A stretch of 64,000 nucleotides of DNA from an uncultured Rothia sp. Lineage in GTDB: Bacteria > Actinomycetota > Actinomycetes > Actinomycetales > Micrococcaceae. The translations under genes and the position numbers were made by a program. This document shows positions 51,848-60,319 of the stretch, piece by piece (position 1 is the first letter of the stretch; every line of letters begins with the position of its first letter). The notes below the pieces were generated by a model. It was given only the letters and a program-made list of their open reading frames with translations, was not told where the DNA came from and searched no databases. The DNA is taken from the NCBI GenBank assembly GCA_946222285.1, contig CAMIIP010000005.1:79589-143588 (forward strand). Reading direction: 5' to 3'.

Positions 51848-53206
51848 CTAGGAGATAGCTGCGAAGCCCAGGTCGAGGTCGGCGAGGATATCGTCAATAT
51901 TTTCGATACCTACCGAGAGGCGGATGAAGGCAGGGTTGATTCCGATGGCTTCGAGTTCTTCTACGCTGGATTGTGAATGGGTGGTCGAGGCGGGATGGAC
52001 AGCGAGCGAGCGCACATCTCCGATATTGACTAAGAGCGAGTGAAGCTGAAGTGAGTCCACGAACTTCTGAGCCTCTGCTGCGCTAGCGTTTTTGAGGGTA
52101 AAACCAAGGACGGCTCCGGGACCGTTCGGAATGTATTTCTGCTTGAGCTCATAGTAGGGAGAGGATTCCAGCCCAGCCCACTGCACCGATTCAACGGCGT
52201 CGTGGTTTTCCAGGTATTCGGCAACCTTATGTGCGTTTTCGATATGGCGCTCGATGCGCAGCGAAAGGGTTTCCAGACCGATAGCTATGTTGAAGGCGTT
52301 GAAGGGCGAAATGGACTGACCCAAATCGCGGAGCAGGCTCACGCGGGCTTTGAGAATATAAGACAGATTAACGCCAAAAGCGCCGTCCTTACCTAGGTCG
52401 CGGGCATAGAGCAGACCATGGTAGCCCTCGTCAGGGGTATTGAAAAGGGGAAATTTTTCGGGGTCTTTACCGTAGTCAAAGTTGCCCGAGTCTACGATAA
52501 CGCCACCTACCGAGGTACCGTGACCGCCCAAGTATTTGGTGGCGGAGTGAATGACGACGTCGGCACCAAATGTGATGGGGTTGAGCAGGTAAGGGGTGGG
52601 GATGGTGTTATCAACCATAAGAGGAACCCCAGCCTCATGAGCGATGCCGGCGACTAGCTCGATATCAAAGACATCGCCGCGGGGGTTGGGCAGTGTCTCG
52701 CCAAAGAATGCCTTGGTAGTAGGACGAATGGCGCTCTTCCAATCCTCGGCGCTGTAGGGATCGTTGACGAAGGTGGTTTCGATGCCCAGATTCTTCAGTG
52801 TGTACTTCAGCAGGTTATAAGAACCGCCGTAAAGCGAGGGAGACGCAACAATATGGTCGCCCGCGCCAGCCACGTTGAGGATTGCGTTGGTGGTCGCAGC
52901 TTGGCCCGAGGAAAGCAACAAAGCGCCGACGCCGCCTTCTAGGGCTGCGATGCGGTTTTCTACTACTTCTTGTGTGGGGTTATTCAGGCGAGTATAAATG
53001 GGGCCTAGCTCAGCTAGGGCGAATCGGTTAGCTGCCTGCTCAGAGCTTTCAAAGACGAAAGAGGTGGTCTGATAAATCGGTAGTGCTCGCGCGCCGGTAG
53101 CAGAATCGAGTTCTTGACCGGCGTGAATCTGCTGGGTTTCGAACTTCCACCCCTGGGGCTGGGTGGGAGTAGGTACATTGTTCTCTACGGTATTTTCGGT
53201 GGTCAT
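51848..53206 (-). CDS. metY: O-acetylhomoserine aminocarboxypropyltransferase (sulfhydrylase)
   Basis: PLP enzyme that joins sulfide to O-acetylhomoserine to give homocysteine directly. The start is ATG 53206, with GGAGC upstream; the open frame extends 12 codons further. The 452-aa product has PIYQTTSFVFESSEQAANRF at the start and the PLP lysine in HSATKYLGGHGTSVGG, with the MetY-type insert and C-terminal RLSVGIENIDDILADL. It is first in the metY-metX operon, downstream of a SAM-IV-type riboswitch. Confidence 0.95.
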   Translation of the reverse strand: MTTENTVENNVPTPTQPQGWKFETQQIHAGQELDSATGARALPIYQTTSFVFESSEQAANRFALAELGPIYTRLNNPTQEVVENRIAALEGGVGALLLSSGQAATTNAILNVAGAGDHIVASPSLYGGSYNLLKYTLKNLGIETTFVNDPYSAEDWKSAIRPTTKAFFGETLPNPRGDVFDIELVAGIAHEAGVPLMVDNTIPTPYLLNPITFGADVVIHSATKYLGGHGTSVGGVIVDSGNFDYGKDPEKFPLFNTPDEGYHGLLYARDLGKDGAFGVNLSYILKARVSLLRDLGQSISPFNAFNIAIGLETLSLRIERHIENAHKVAEYLENHDAVESVQWAGLESSPYYELKQKYIPNGPGAVLGFTLKNASAAEAQKFVDSLQLHSLLVNIGDVRSLAVHPASTTHSQSSVEELEAIGINPAFIRLSVGIENIDDILADLDLGFAAIS

Positions 53207-53334
53207 GCTTGCTCCAATGAGGTTATGGTGTTGGGGCCGCATGCCAGTTCTTCTCGAAAATCTTTGAGAGGCTTTCTCGAAGTGGTAGAGATGTCCCCTT
53301 GTTCGAAATTATTTTCACAAGAAAGGGCACCGGT

Positions 53335-53448
53335 CCCGCGCTTGCATGAAACGGTTTTGCTTCATGCCCGGTCATCACCCAGGGCACCCCACCGCGAGTG
53401 GAGGGTTGCCGATCAGCAAGCTGGGGCTTAGCGCTGATTCTCTTGACC
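53335..53448 (-). ncRNA. SAM-IV-type riboswitch upstream of metY
   Basis: On the minus strand a P1 stem GGTCA (53444-53448) / TGACC (53370-53374) encloses the SAM-I/IV-like core: GCTAAGCCCCAGCTTGCTG, then CGGCAACCCTCC with CGCGGTGGGGTGCCCTGGGTG. An extra hairpin GCATGAA/TTCATGC follows at 53344-53367, as in SAM-IV. It would lower metY-metX expression when SAM is high. The call is by motif recall only; the 3' limits are approximate. Confidence 0.85.
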
Positions 53449-53455
53449 TTTTTCT

Positions 53456-53486
53456 ATGCTAACGATTACGCCCGCAGTAGGGTCAA
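53456..53486 (-). promoter_or_regulatory. Probable metY promoter
   Basis: On the minus strand TTGACC (53481-53486) and TAGCAT (53456-53461) are 19 bp apart, just upstream of the riboswitch. The spacing is long, so this is only a candidate. Confidence 0.4.
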
Positions 53487-53765
53487 GAGAGCAGCCAATT
53501 TATTTCAAACATTTCTCTTGTTCCACCAAGTCATCGTCATAATCCGTAATCATTCAACTCTTTGTCTTAATTCAGCTATTTTGACAGATGGGAGAGAATA
53601 TGTCGCATATCAACTTATGAATGGTTGTACTTATGGTTGAACCTTTTAAAAGATGAGAGTTTCATGCTTTTATAAGACTCAGAGAGCATAAGCATAAATT
53701 CACTTAATATGTTTTAAGAATATTTCGAGCTTCCTCCCACACTGATGGAACAAAAAGGGAAAATA
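53487..53765 (+). other. AT-rich spacer before oligopeptidase gene
   Basis: About 280 bp without a convincing ORF. TTGACA at 53581-53586 is a candidate -35 for the gene at 53766, with a weak -10 (CATATC at 53606). AAAGGG before ATG 53766 is the ribosome-binding site. Nothing else was seen. Confidence 0.35.
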
Positions 53766-55946
53766 ATGTCAGATTCTTCAGCGTACCAACCACCCATCAC
53801 CCAGAAGGTTTCCTCGATTCGAAACTTCCACGGTGATTCTTTTGAGGATTCTTACGAATGGCTTCGCCAGAAGGAGAGTCCTGAGGTTCTGAACTATCTG
53901 AGGGCAGAAAACGATTTCTGTGAAAAGCAAACAGCCCAGCAGGATTCGCTACGCAAAACCATTTTTGAAGAAATCAAGGGGCGTGTTCAAGAAACTGACC
54001 TGTCGGTTCCAACACGCCACGGAAACTGGTGGTACTTTTCCCGCACAGTTGAAGGTCAACAGTATCCGCTTATGTGCCGAGTAGCTGCCGAAAGTGCAGG
54101 CGATACCATGGTTCAATTTACTCCGCCTCGCATCGAACCGGATCAGAAGCTTGCTGGCGAGCAGATTATTCTCGACTGTAACGCTTGGGCTGAGCCTCTT
54201 CCTTTCTTCTCGCTCGGTTCTTTTTCTCCATCGCTCGATGGAAAGCTCCTGACTTTCGGCATTGATGATTCAGGCGATGAGCGGTTCACTCAGTACTTCA
54301 AGAATCTTGAAACAGGAGAAGTCAGTGAAGAGAAAATTGAGAATATTTTTGCTGGCGCCTTTCTTACAGCAGACGGTGAATCCCTGATTTATTCAGTAGT
54401 CGATGATTCTTGGCGTCCCTATGAAGTGCGCCGTCATAAAATTGGAGCAGGGCACGAAGACACCGTCCTCTTCCACGAATCCGATCAGAGCATGTGGCTT
54501 GAAGTCTCGCTCTCTGCAGATCGCACTCATGTGGTACTCACGTCTTATTCCTCAGAATTTTCCGAAGTACGAATCATTCCCGTCACAGATTTTTCGGCGG
54601 CTCCTCAGCTGATTATTCCAAAAGGCGAACGTGTTCAATACAGTGTAGAACCGCTGAGTATTGACGGAGTAACGCACCTACTTATTCTGCACGACTATGA
54701 AGCACTCAACTCTGAGATTGTTCTTGCTCCATTACCTGAGCAAAGTAGTTTAGCTGAGTATAGAAATACCTGGCTCCCCGTGCTGGCGCATCAAGATAGC
54801 GTTCGGATAGAAAGTCTCGGGCTAACACGCAATCATCTAGTGATCACCGCCCGTCAAGATACAACGGTCAAGGTGTTGCTCTCCCCTCTGGAACAACTCA
54901 CTCATCTCAAGAACTCCGATAGCCCGGTTCATTTTGTAGAACCTGCAGGTTTTACAGAAGAAATTTACACCACTGAAGTTTCCCACAACTCTGTTGATTC
55001 ACCAGTGGTTCGTATCTCTTATACCTCTTGGGTTACACCCGAGAGAATTTATGATTATTTTCCTGAATCTGAACAACTAGAATTACGCAGGGAAACCCCT
55101 GTTCTGGGCGGCTATTCACCGCAAGACTACACTGCCTACCGTCTGTGGGCACCAGCTCGTGACGGCAAGCTGATCCCCCTATCGGTCATTCATCGAGCTG
55201 ACCTAAATCAAAACCTTCAGAATCCCGTCTTGCAATATGGCTACGGTTCCTATGAAGCATCTATGGACCCCTCCTTTTCTGTAGCTCGTCTCTCTTTGCT
55301 CGATCGCGGCGTCGTCTTTGTTGTAGCGCACGTTCGTGGAGGCGGCGAGCTCGGTCGCGGCTGGTATCAAGCGGGCAAAAAGCTACACAAGAAAAATACC
55401 TTTTTTGATTTTGTTGATTCCACCGATTTTCTGGCAACTCTCGACTGGATTGACGAAAAGCGTATTGCCATTCACGGTGGATCAGCGGGCGGACTACTGG
55501 TAGGAGCCGTTCTTAATCTGGCTCCTGAGAAATATTGCGCGGCTATTGCCGATGTTCCCTTTGTCGATGCGCTCACCACGATCCTCGATCCTGATTTGCC
55601 GCTTTCTGCCTTGGAATGGGAAGAGTGGGGTAATCCCCTCCAAGATCGCGAGACTTACAACTATATGAAGTCCTACACTCCTTACGAAAATATCCAGAAT
55701 ACGGTTTACCCACCCATTGTGGCAGTCACCAGTCTCAACGACACCCGCGTCTACTATGTCGAACCCGCCAAATGGGTAGCAAAGTTGCGCGAAACCATTA
55801 GCCCGCTTTCACCAACCCCTCTACTCAAAATTGAGATGGATGGAGGTCATGGAGGGGGTTCTGGCCGTTATACACGATGGCGTGAAGTAGCCTGGGAATA
55901 TGCCTTCTTCTTAACTCATCTCATAGATTCTCGAAACGAGCGGTAA
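53766..55946 (+). CDS. ptrB: Oligopeptidase B / protease II (S9 family)
   Basis: Cytosolic serine peptidase cleaving short peptides after basic residues. The start is ATG 53766 (MSDSSAYQPPITQKVSSI), with AAGGGAA upstream. The 726-aa protein has the N-terminal propeller (about residues 80-410) and the catalytic domain with the triad: Ser in IHGGSAGGLLVG, Asp in VTSLNDTRVYY, His in EMDGGHGGGSGRYTR. The VVAHVRGGGELGRGWY segment is typical of the family. It is the only intact gene of the 3' region up to ktrA and may share transcription with the HTH pair 4 bp downstream. Confidence 0.93.
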   Translation: MSDSSAYQPPITQKVSSIRNFHGDSFEDSYEWLRQKESPEVLNYLRAENDFCEKQTAQQDSLRKTIFEEIKGRVQETDLSVPTRHGNWWYFSRTVEGQQYPLMCRVAAESAGDTMVQFTPPRIEPDQKLAGEQIILDCNAWAEPLPFFSLGSFSPSLDGKLLTFGIDDSGDERFTQYFKNLETGEVSEEKIENIFAGAFLTADGESLIYSVVDDSWRPYEVRRHKIGAGHEDTVLFHESDQSMWLEVSLSADRTHVVLTSYSSEFSEVRIIPVTDFSAAPQLIIPKGERVQYSVEPLSIDGVTHLLILHDYEALNSEIVLAPLPEQSSLAEYRNTWLPVLAHQDSVRIESLGLTRNHLVITARQDTTVKVLLSPLEQLTHLKNSDSPVHFVEPAGFTEEIYTTEVSHNSVDSPVVRISYTSWVTPERIYDYFPESEQLELRRETPVLGGYSPQDYTAYRLWAPARDGKLIPLSVIHRADLNQNLQNPVLQYGYGSYEASMDPSFSVARLSLLDRGVVFVVAHVRGGGELGRGWYQAGKKLHKKNTFFDFVDSTDFLATLDWIDEKRIAIHGGSAGGLLVGAVLNLAPEKYCAAIADVPFVDALTTILDPDLPLSALEWEEWGNPLQDRETYNYMKSYTPYENIQNTVYPPIVAVTSLNDTRVYYVEPAKWVAKLRETISPLSPTPLLKIEMDGGHGGGSGRYTRWREVAWEYAFFLTHLIDSRNER

Positions 55947-55950
55947 AACC

Positions 55951-56987
55951 GTGCCATCTTCTCACTACATCTCCACCTCGCGTCCTCTTGCGCCTGACTT
56001 ACCCCATCTTGTTCTAGAAGAGCTTCTGGGCAAGCAACCATATCGAGATATGTGGGGACAGTTTGTACAGCGCAGACGAAGCACAGGAATTAATATTCGA
56101 GCCGTAGCAGCTTTCATGGCCTACGAATTATCAGATGCCGCTGGTCATGAAATTTCTCCCACGAAGTTCAAAGATTCGATTAGGCGAGCCCTCAAGGGTG
56201 ATGCGCTGACCGACCGAATGGTAATGCGTCTCATTTCTGCTTTCGGTTTTACCGAAAAAGAAAGCGATCAGCTCTGGAGCTCAGTCATTCGATACCGCTC
56301 TACTGAAAAATCTGCGGGTGCTCCCACTACCACCACCAAAAATCGTGGTGTCCCGGAGAGAGAATATGAGGTGCTCTCTGAGGTACTGACACTTGAAGTC
56401 GATAAAGATGGGCTCATTCGCCAGCTTGAAGTAACGGAAACCTTGATATCTCAACAAGACGGTCTCCAATATCTGATGCCCTTTTTGAAGGTACTAACTT
56501 GGATATTGAGATTCTTGGCGGCGGTGAGTTGGTACCTCTTTTGGATCCGCCTCATGGTATTCCTGAAAATGACCTCAACGATATCTATAACATCAAAGTT
56601 AAAACGCCCTATCCCCTGTACAAGGGCGAGATCCATATGTACAGGTTGAGAGCTCGAGTCAATGAAACGGCAGAGGATAACCACGATTACACTAATCACA
56701 TTGGTATAGGCGCTTCAGATATTCCCAATTTAAATATCACTATTATCTTGAATTTCGAAGAAGCACCCACTGACATTCGTCACTATTTCTGGGATAATAA
56801 TGCCTACGAAAATCCCGTGGTAGAAGAAATTCTCAACCCCGGTCGTCTACATTACTCCCGCCATTACCCCATCGTCCACAAAGCTTATTGCGGCTTTATG
56901 TGGCCTATCAGGCGCCCCGATGGATCGATGGGCAAAGTTGTTCCACGTACCGAAATTTCGCTCCTAGAGCAGGAAAACGATGAATAA
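55951..56987 (+). pseudogene. First HTH-type paralogue, frameshifted near its middle
   Basis: The first frame (55951-56649) carries an N-terminal DNA-binding-like domain with KFKDSIRRALKGDALTDRMV and LISAFGFTEKESDQLW. The second frame (from about 56475 to 56987) continues as DALFEGTNLDIEILGGGELV. Adding one base at about 56473 would give one product of about 345 aa. Its N-terminal and C-terminal halves resemble the next gene, which overlaps its end by 8 bp. The C-terminal half (NITIILNFEEAPTDIRHYFW) resembles a poorly characterised actinobacterial HTH protein group, from memory only. It may be a real pseudogene or a sequencing error. Confidence 0.7.
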
Positions 56988-57921
56988 GTCTGCCAATACT
57001 CCTGCACAGATAAACCGAGAATCTGTGGCTGCCGCAAACGAAAACTCTCTGCCTATATCGAGTATTCAAAGAGCAAGCCAGAAACTCCAAGAAGAACTTC
57101 TCAAACCTCAGGCGCAAGCAGTATGGTCTCGCTACCTTTCTTCCCAAGTACCTTCGGATACTCAAGTACTCAGCTATAGGGCTATCTCACGGGCTATTGC
57201 AGCAGCAGAGTTTTCCCGATACGGAATCGAGAACTCTCCCAACCGTTATAAGGATCGAGTTCGCCGCGCTATTTTAGGGCAACGGATGACTGTAGAAACG
57301 CTCCGTTTCTTTGCTGAAACTTTTTCTTTTGAAGAAAACGTTACAGCAGAAATCCAAGAGCTCATTACTAACCATGTCTCCCCCGTCTATGACCCTCTCG
57401 GTACTCAAAAACCGCGCTTCATGATCACCACGAGCCTCAAAGATATTTATTTTGACGAGAATCGTGAACCGCAAAAAATGCGCTGTAATTTGATGATTCG
57501 TGCCGAAGAAAATGCTTGTAAATTTTTTTGGGCGCCCACCGGCGAAGAAATCAAAGATATCACCGTAAATTACGGCGGCAAGCTGCTATGGCGTGATGAT
57601 ATCCAACAGCTAGTATTCGAGCTGAACCACCCCTTAGACATCTCAGAATCAGCAGAACTTGACTACACCATTCATTTCGTTGGTGGACATACAGGAGAAA
57701 ACGAACCCATCATGCACGCCGTTTATCCCCGGCCGCGTCCTCACGCTATTTACCGGTTTTTCTTCGATGAGAAGGTAGATATAAGCGGTCAAAATATAAA
57801 AATTCAGAGAAAATCTCTGGGTGAAGGAGGAAAAACCACAGAGTGGATTGAAATAAAAATTCAGAATAACAGAGCGTCGATTTATCTCACCGATCTCGGG
57901 CATGAAGAGGCTTATTCATAA
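56980..57921 (+). CDS. Second HTH-type paralogue, 3' end cut by an IS end
   Basis: 313-aa protein of unknown function. Residues about 50-125 hold a helical DNA-binding-like domain (RYKDRVRRAILGQRMTVETL, FAETFSFEENVTAEIQELI), aligned with the paralogue before it. The C-terminal half is predicted beta-rich with RFFFDEKVDISGQNIKIQ. The stop codon lies inside the left terminal repeat of the IS at 57910, so the last few residues (EEAYS) are IS-encoded and the natural C-terminus is probably lost or replaced. It overlaps the first paralogue by 8 bp, so the two were an operon. Confidence 0.75.
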   Translation: MNKSANTPAQINRESVAAANENSLPISSIQRASQKLQEELLKPQAQAVWSRYLSSQVPSDTQVLSYRAISRAIAAAEFSRYGIENSPNRYKDRVRRAILGQRMTVETLRFFAETFSFEENVTAEIQELITNHVSPVYDPLGTQKPRFMITTSLKDIYFDENREPQKMRCNLMIRAEENACKFFWAPTGEEIKDITVNYGGKLLWRDDIQQLVFELNHPLDISESAELDYTIHFVGGHTGENEPIMHAVYPRPRPHAIYRFFFDEKVDISGQNIKIQRKSLGEGGKTTEWIEIKIQNNRASIYLTDLGHEEAYS

Positions 57922-58785
57922 GGGGTAAAACCAACACCTCACCACCAACTAGACAACGGCCCCACCAAAGGCAAACATGAAGATAAAACGCCAGAAATAA
58001 CCTCAACACCACCAGAAAAGACCGTTGCACAACAAGCGCACAATCGCCGCTCACCCAGGAATAATTCTCCACCCTCGCCACCGCCCTGAAACAGAACCTC
58101 ATCGAAGAACTCTTAGCCGATATCTTCGCGGTCTCTCAACCCACAATTTCCAGAACCATCCACCGCAAGCGAAAACGCACTCACACAACTACCTGAGTTG
58201 AGCGTTCCAGCACTGGAAACTCTCAAAAATGTACCAGGATCACTCGTAGTCGATGGGACATTGATTCCGGTTTGGAACTGGGCTTCACCAGGGCAAACGC
58301 TCTTCTCCGGTAAACATAAACGCACCGGTTTCAACCACCAGGTTATTTGTACTTTGAATGGCAGACTGTTAGCTATCACCGATCCTAACCTCGCAAGCTC
58401 GGCTAATTCCAGATGATTTCTCTTCTCCTCGCACGCTCGGAAAAATCATCTTCCATCCGGGTGCCAGGCATGATGTTTTTGCCTATCTTTTTCACCGGCT
58501 CAAGAGGTTCTTGGATGAATCCGCTCTGGCAGATAAAGGCTATATCAGGTGGGGGGGTACTCACTCCGGCTCAGCGCAAAGCTGGTGTGAGGGTGAGGGC
58601 TGCGGTGAAGGAGGATAATTGTCGGATTAATCGGTTGCGTTCGGTGGTTGAGCGGGTCATCGCTCACATCAAGACCTGGTGGGTTATATGGGGTTTCAGC
58701 GTCCGTTGGGTTTTTTATGTGAGGGTTTTTTCTTCTGGTGCGGGCGTTGGTGTGTTTTGCGGATTTGGACCCCTTATGAATAAGC
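57910..58785 (+). mobile_element. Decayed IS5-family insertion sequence
   Basis: 17-bp perfect terminal inverted repeats, GCTTATTCATAAGGGGT at 57910-57926 and its complement at 58769-58785, frame 876 bp. Inside is a broken transposase. The end word is shared with the MITE at 10953-11113 and the solo site at 1913. It sits at the 3' end of the second HTH gene and seems to have inserted there. Confidence 0.85.
58040..58780 (+). pseudogene. IS5-type (DDE_Tnp_4) transposase, several frameshifts and stops
   Basis: Three recognisable pieces in different frames: an N-terminal HTH (NLIEELLADIFAVSQPTISR) with an in-frame TAA shortly before it, a DDE piece with VPGSLVVDGTLIPVWNWA and SGKHKRTGFNHQVI (first D), and a C-terminal piece with NRLRSVVERVIAHIKTWWV (final E). 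A middle piece around the second D (ADKGYIRWGG) is in yet another frame. The element cannot make a full transposase. Confidence 0.85.
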
Positions 58786-58823
58786 TTTAATGGAAATTAA
58801 ACCAGGAGAAGCAATGATTATGA

Positions 58824-58932
58824 AACGAAATAAGCAGACTAAAAAAGCTCTGCACAAAATACATTCTCGTTATTGAATTCCCTGAAGCCGGAAGATTTAT
58901 ATGTGCTGGCCAATGAGTACAGGAAGGCTTAG
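58824..58932 (+). pseudogene. Broken short ORF after the IS
   Basis: ATG 58814/58824 region follows AGGAGAAGCA and encodes MIMKRNKQTKKALHKIHSRY before a TGA. An overlapping frame then reads FSLLNSLKPEDLYVLANEYR to a TAG. One extra base would join them into about 39 residues. No function is recognised; 58786-59043 contains nothing else I can support. Confidence 0.3.
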
Positions 58933-59043
58933 CTAGACCAGATTGTCTGCCAGCGCCGCTTCTTCCTTTACCTCAAGACCTACAAGAAAAGGTAAAGGTT
59001 CTCATACAGAGATGGACGGTTTAGAAGAAGCCCGACCGAAAAT

Positions 59044-59537
59044 CTAAGCTAGTCTATTTTCTTTCAACAGGATTCTCTTGAAATAGCAGGCTTGTTGAGA
59101 GGAAACAAGCAAATCAGCCTTACTAGCGGAGACTTTGCGCATCATCAGTGCTTTTTCAAACTGTTCCTGAGCAGGTAGATATTGACCAGCATGGAGAAGA
59201 ACCTTGCTCAGATGCTGATGATAGGTTGCCCTTGATGAAGGCGTAGGAGCTGAATTTAGCAAAGATCTGTAGATCTTCTCTGCTTTAGAAAACCGACCTA
59301 AATCTCTTAAACAATCAGCTGTGAGAGCTTGCTGGCGAGATAAAATTCCATGCCTTCCAGCGTTTTCAAGGCCAGAGCTGGCTCGCCCGTCCTTAATAGT
59401 TCGATAGCTTCTACATAGTAATCAACTGAAATAGCCTGCCGAAATAGTTCTCTATCGACAATGCAAGGAAGCAAAGACTCACCAGAAATAATCCAAACTG
59501 GTCCGCCCTCAACATCATAAACTTTCACCCGATCCAT
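59044..59537 (-). pseudogene. TPR-like protein gene, frameshifted
   Basis: The 5' frame (59307-59537) reads MDRVKVYDVEGGPVWIISGE to EAIELLRTGEPALAL. The 3' frame continues as LENAGRHGILSRQQALTADC and LRDLGRFSKAEKIYRSLL, then helical TPR-like repeats (SKVLLHAGQYLPAQEQFEKA) to 59044. One extra C in GGCCTTG at about 59375 would join them into a protein of about 164 residues. TPR-type helices bind partner proteins; the role is unknown. It lies between the decayed IS and ktrA. Confidence 0.65.
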
Positions 59538-59570
59538 GCTCCAAGGTTAGTCTCTAAACCACCGCAAGAA

Positions 59571-59604
59571 AACCGGGTAAGTCTCCTAGGAGACTTACCC
59601 GGTT
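59571..59604 (-). terminator. Terminator of the ktrB-ktrA operon
   Basis: A perfect 16-bp stem AACCGGGTAAGTCTCC/GGAGACTTACCCGGTT with a TA loop; on the minus strand TTTTCTTGCGG follows. It is 10 bp downstream of the ktrA stop. Confidence 0.88.
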
Positions 59605-59614
59605 GAGAAAAATA

Positions 59615-60319
59615 TTAGAGATATTTCTTGGCGAAATGTTCAATCTTCTGCGGCGAACCACCCAGAATCATCAGGTCGCCTTCTTCTACTACGACGTCGT
59701 CGTTCAGCTTCTGATACCACTGGCCAGCACCATCTCGGTAGGAAGTAACGCCAACACCATACTTCTTGATCATGGCGCTGGGCGAAACCTTTGAACCGGC
59801 AAACTTCTCGGGAACTCTTGCCATAGCCAGGGCGTACTCGCTGTCAATCTGGATAAATTCCTGCAGGCCGCCCTGAAGGAGGTGGGCAACACGCTTGCCC
59901 ATATCCTTCTCGGGAAAAACAACGTTTCGCACGCCCAGCTGTTGCAGAATAATGCCGTGCTGATCCGAAACTGCCTTGGCCCAAATATTCTCAGCCCCCT
60001 GGCGTAGCAGGTAAGAAGTTACCAAAATACTGGATTCCAGGTGGGTACCAATCGCTACCACAATCCTGTCAAAATCGGTAACATCCAGCTGTTCCAGAAC
60101 ATCAAAGTTTGTTGCCGATGCACAGACCACATGGGTGAGCTTGTTGTTGAGCTGCTGCACGATTTCGGGGTCTTCGTCAATGCCAAGAACTTCGGCGCCG
60201 GTGGCCATGAGTTCCAGGGCTACAGATTGCCCAAAACGCCCCAGACCAATCACGGCAACAGACGAATCGTCTGCCACACTGTCTGAATCAAAGAGGGAGA
60301 GTCGTTTTTTCCTAACCAA
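59615..60319 (-). CDS. ktrA: Potassium uptake regulatory subunit KtrA/TrkA
   Basis: 234-aa peripheral RCK protein gating the K+ channel-like subunit KtrB. The Rossmann fold begins VAVIGLGRFGQSVALEL with the nucleotide acid in VLGIDEDPEIV. The C-terminal TrkA_C domain ends VVVEEGDLMILGGSPQKI. The start is TTG 60319, overlapping the ktrB stop by 8 bp, so the two are co-translated. Confidence 0.93.
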   Translation of the reverse strand: MVRKKRLSLFDSDSVADDSSVAVIGLGRFGQSVALELMATGAEVLGIDEDPEIVQQLNNKLTHVVCASATNFDVLEQLDVTDFDRIVVAIGTHLESSILVTSYLLRQGAENIWAKAVSDQHGIILQQLGVRNVVFPEKDMGKRVAHLLQGGLQEFIQIDSEYALAMARVPEKFAGSKVSPSAMIKKYGVGVTSYRDGAGQWYQKLNDDVVVEEGDLMILGGSPQKIEHFAKKYL

